A stretch of DNA of 64,000 bases. It comes from Odontocerum albicorne (Eukaryota > Arthropoda > Insecta > Trichoptera > Odontoceridae). Below, piece after piece: positions 61,841 to 64,000 of the stretch (position 1 is its first letter; every line of letters starts with the position of its first letter). The position numbers and the translations under genes were made by a program. The notes below the pieces were generated by a model. The model made no database searches and was not told where the DNA came from. It saw only the letters and a list, made by a program, of their open reading frames with translations. The stretch is from NCBI GenBank assembly GCA_949825065.1, contig OX463848.1, positions 39,539,380 through 39,603,379 of the forward strand, given 5' to 3'.

Positions 61841-62117
61841 ATGTATCCCACCCTCTCACTATCTAGAGTTCTTATCATTTCTATAAAACACATTTCGGCA
61901 AGTAAAAATAGTCCACCATCTATTTTTATTTCTTTCTTTTTTCGAGAATGGTTGAATGGTTTTGAACACTACACACATGCACTACACTACACCTAAAGCC
62001 GAATGTGTAAAGGACATTGAAAGATATATCGGAAAAAAATTGACCGAGGGAAGGATAGGAAATATGAGGAACAGGTGTGCATAATGACGAGATGTATGAG
62101 TGTGGATAAGATAATGA

Positions 62118-62915
62118 CTGTTTATTTTATTTAACACTTTTATTTCAATACAATCTGGCGGGCTTATTGCCAGGTGGCAATCTCTTCTTCACCAACCAGA
62201 CAAAAGTAAATTAAGCAAGTTACGTGGTCGCATAAATCATTCAAATGACTATCCATCCTCACGAAATCCATAAACATATACGCGAGAACATGCCCACGAA
62301 CCCCACAAAGACGGCCAACCACCCGAACATTATTTTTCATATAAAGTGAGATATCATCAATCAAAAGGAAAGGAAAGGATGGTGGAGAGGAAAGGAAAAG
62401 AAAAATCAGGAATGAAACACGTTATTTTACTGACTAGAAATTAAGAGTTTTTTCAGTCGCTTCTTAAAGCATGCCAAGGACGGAGCGAGTCTTATATTAG
62501 TTTGTGATTCCAGAGTCTCACTGCATGGACAGTAAAGGATGACGTAAAGAAAAAGGAGCGGTGAACTGGAAAGGTCAATAAACAATCTCTGTTTGAGCGT
62601 AGCTCTAATCCATGATTGGAAAGACGCTGAAAATTATCGGCGAGATAAGAGGGTGCGGCGGGACAGTTAAGGATATTATACAATAGAGACAGTATGTGAA
62701 TTTGGCGTATATTTCTAACATTCAACCAGTTCAATGCCTTCTGGTATGATGTTATACGATCGTACTTTCGTAGGTTGAAAATAAATCTTAGACACATTTC
62801 GTCGTCATACAACAGAAAGTGACCAAATGCATTTTTCGCGAAAACGTGATTAATGACTATCTGACACCTTACTAACATAATGGTGGCCTAGAAGAAATAA
62901 CCCAGCAAGAACTTG
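62118..62915 (-). mobile_element. LINE family F, longest copy
   Basis: Contains the tail (TAAATAAAATAAACAG on the minus strand), the full F 3' UTR, and the coding end in 62492-62878. 5'-truncated near 62.9 kb. No clear target duplication. Confidence 0.82.
62492..62878 (-). CDS. LINE F reverse transcriptase C-terminal fragment
   Basis: 128 open codons: LLYDDEMCLRFIFNLRKYDR, YQKALNWLNVRNIRQIHILS, LLYNILNCPAAPSYLADNFQ, HGLELRSNRDCLLTFPVHRS and SFTVHAVRLWNHKLI. This is the C-R-I-F-N-L-R...L-W-L-x-I-x-x-R...P-x-Y-L...R-S-x...F-x-V-x-A-x-R-L-W-N pattern that ends CR1/Jockey-like LINE proteins. The expected LPxxIR after the WN is replaced by a stop. A remnant of the final helix (SLACFKKRLKKLLI) is readable in the next frame. 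The first Met is internal. Confidence 0.85.
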   Translation of the reverse strand: MLVRCQIVINHVFAKNAFGHFLLYDDEMCLRFIFNLRKYDRITSYQKALNWLNVRNIRQIHILSLLYNILNCPAAPSYLADNFQRLSNHGLELRSNRDCLLTFPVHRSFFFTSSFTVHAVRLWNHKLI

Positions 62916-63107
62916 GAAGAATAATAATAATATCTTGACTTGTTTAAAATGACTATCTGTATTGATGTTTATTTTCTTACAAGCAAAATTGTATGAAAAA
63001 TTTCAAAAATATTATTTATTTATTTTGAAAGCAATGAACATTTCTATACACCCAAAAAAAATCACAAATGTGAATACGTTTATTTAAAAAAAAATTGAAA
63101 ACAAAAG

Positions 63108-64000
63108 TGTAAAAATGGTTAAATGGCTCTCCTGAACATTTTGCATTTTGTTAGTTGGTCACTTTCTCTTGTATGACGACGATTTGTTTGTGTGGTTAGG
63201 AATTATCTGTCTTCTCCAAAAAGAATATGACATGATGGTACTCGTATGTATTTCGTGTAACAAGATTTAAAAAAAAAACGCTTTTATTAATAGTTTAACA
63301 ACCACCATTCGTTGAAATATTAATTTATTTTAACACATATAAAACATTGATTCATAGAATTAAAAAAAACCTTTCTAGCTGCGCCTTCTTTCTTGAGTTA
63401 CTGTATCCTGGCGTTGCTCGGTCATTTCGACCGGCGCGGGCGATGGGGATCCAATATGATTAGAGACCGCTTAGGTTGGCAATACACATTTACATAACAA
63501 AGATTGAAAGGTCGGCAGGAGAGCTCTCTCCCTCGCATCCTGCGTAACCTTTCTTGAAGGATCTATTAGTTTACAGGCGCTTTGTATTCCAAATAAAGTG
63601 AATTAAATTTATGTACTCATCTTCGAATTTATTGCGTTTCATATTTTATGTTAGTTCTTATATTATAATCTGCGAAGATGATAATATTTTAGTACCAAAT
63701 TTATGTCTGTGGCGTTATGGCACAAGCTGATATGTCCGTTTTTTTTTTGTCATATTGGGTTTATTCTCCCAATTTATAGAAAATATTTCTCAGCATGTTG
63801 TGGCAAAACTTGGTGTGTCAGTCATTAACCAAACAAAATATATATCGTTTGGAAAAACTTGATATGTCAATTTATAAAAAAGAATGAGGAGCCAAAAAAT
63901 GTTACGTTGTTTAGCATTGCACAAATCGTCGTCGTACAAGAGAAAGTGACCAACTGACAAAATGCAAAATGTTCAGGAGAGCCATTTAACCATTTTTACA
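63108..64000. mobile_element. Element with 80-bp terminal inverted repeats, cut by the window end
   Basis: 63108-63187 and 63921-64000 are reverse complements with two mismatches in 80 bp; the repeat may extend beyond the window. The interior holds no ORF above 60 codons. GC-richer stretch at 63.38-63.55 kb (TTCGACCGGCGCGGGCGATG). Likely a non-autonomous DNA transposon of about 0.9 kb. Confidence 0.85.

Noticed and set aside
62820..62850. Homology between GAAAGTGACCAA in LINE F and the terminal repeat at 63.1 and 63.9 kb
   Set aside because: Only about 12 bases match and the flanks differ, so chance is sufficient.
1..64000. Prokaryotic features (operons, ribosome binding sites, replication origin)
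   Set aside because: SINEs, LINEs with target duplications, splice-like signals and coding sparsity indicate a eukaryotic nuclear genome.

Overview
This is a eukaryotic nuclear window, most likely from an insect or another arthropod. It is AT-rich, has no operon-like coding, and consists mostly of broken transposable elements: 3' ends of non-LTR retrotransposons, tRNA-derived SINEs, mariner, Tc1/mariner and hAT deletion derivatives, hairpin (Penelope-like) elements and several tandem arrays. No full-length protein-coding gene is visible. Family names used here (R, F, G, H, S, RTE-1, RTE-2, M, N, P, U) are local labels that I assigned by comparing copies inside the window by eye.

Layout. 0-4.5 kb: a Tc1/mariner deletion derivative, a hairpin MITE, a 79-bp tandem array that looks derived from the 3' end of LINE R, and a TTAA-flanked MITE candidate. 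4.5-9 kb: a LINE R fragment, a LINE H tail, hairpin elements U and P, a small hAT derivative and a 41-bp array. 9.0-10.86 kb: a 14-unit satellite (125 or 155 bp) that grew out of a SINE head; three units carry a perfect 28-bp hairpin. 11.3-12.3 kb: a mariner with an intact catalytic domain but no DNA-binding domain. 12.8-24.6 kb: RTE-1 copies, R, F, G and RTE-2 fragments, SINEs, a second Tc1/mariner derivative nested in R, and a mariner fragment that keeps only the DNA-binding domain. 26.9-36 kb: MITE N, a SINE split by a ~690-bp element, an RTE-1 insertion inside the 3' UTR of LINE S, a LINE nested in F, an R copy continuing into a 42/94-bp array, and F nested in R. 37-50 kb: R, U, a fourth and a fifth Tc1/mariner derivative, a hAT element with an 8-bp duplication, and F split by RTE-2. 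50-64 kb: P, SINEs, an R copy hit by both a hAT MITE and RTE-1, RTE-1 with a terminal fold-back, a very clean 65-bp-arm hairpin, LINE S, the longest F copy, and an 80-bp inverted-repeat element reaching the end of the window.

The only place that looks like host coding sequence with matching splice signals is a 179-nt candidate internal exon on the minus strand at 54,078-54,256. An AT-rich ORF at 39.4 kb is weaker. The simplest reading is that the window is intergenic, or one or more large introns, filled by repeated rounds of transposition. Ten insertions have target duplications visible by eye, so a relative history can be reconstructed: R is oldest, F and the SINEs intermediate, and RTE-1, RTE-2 and the DNA MITEs youngest.
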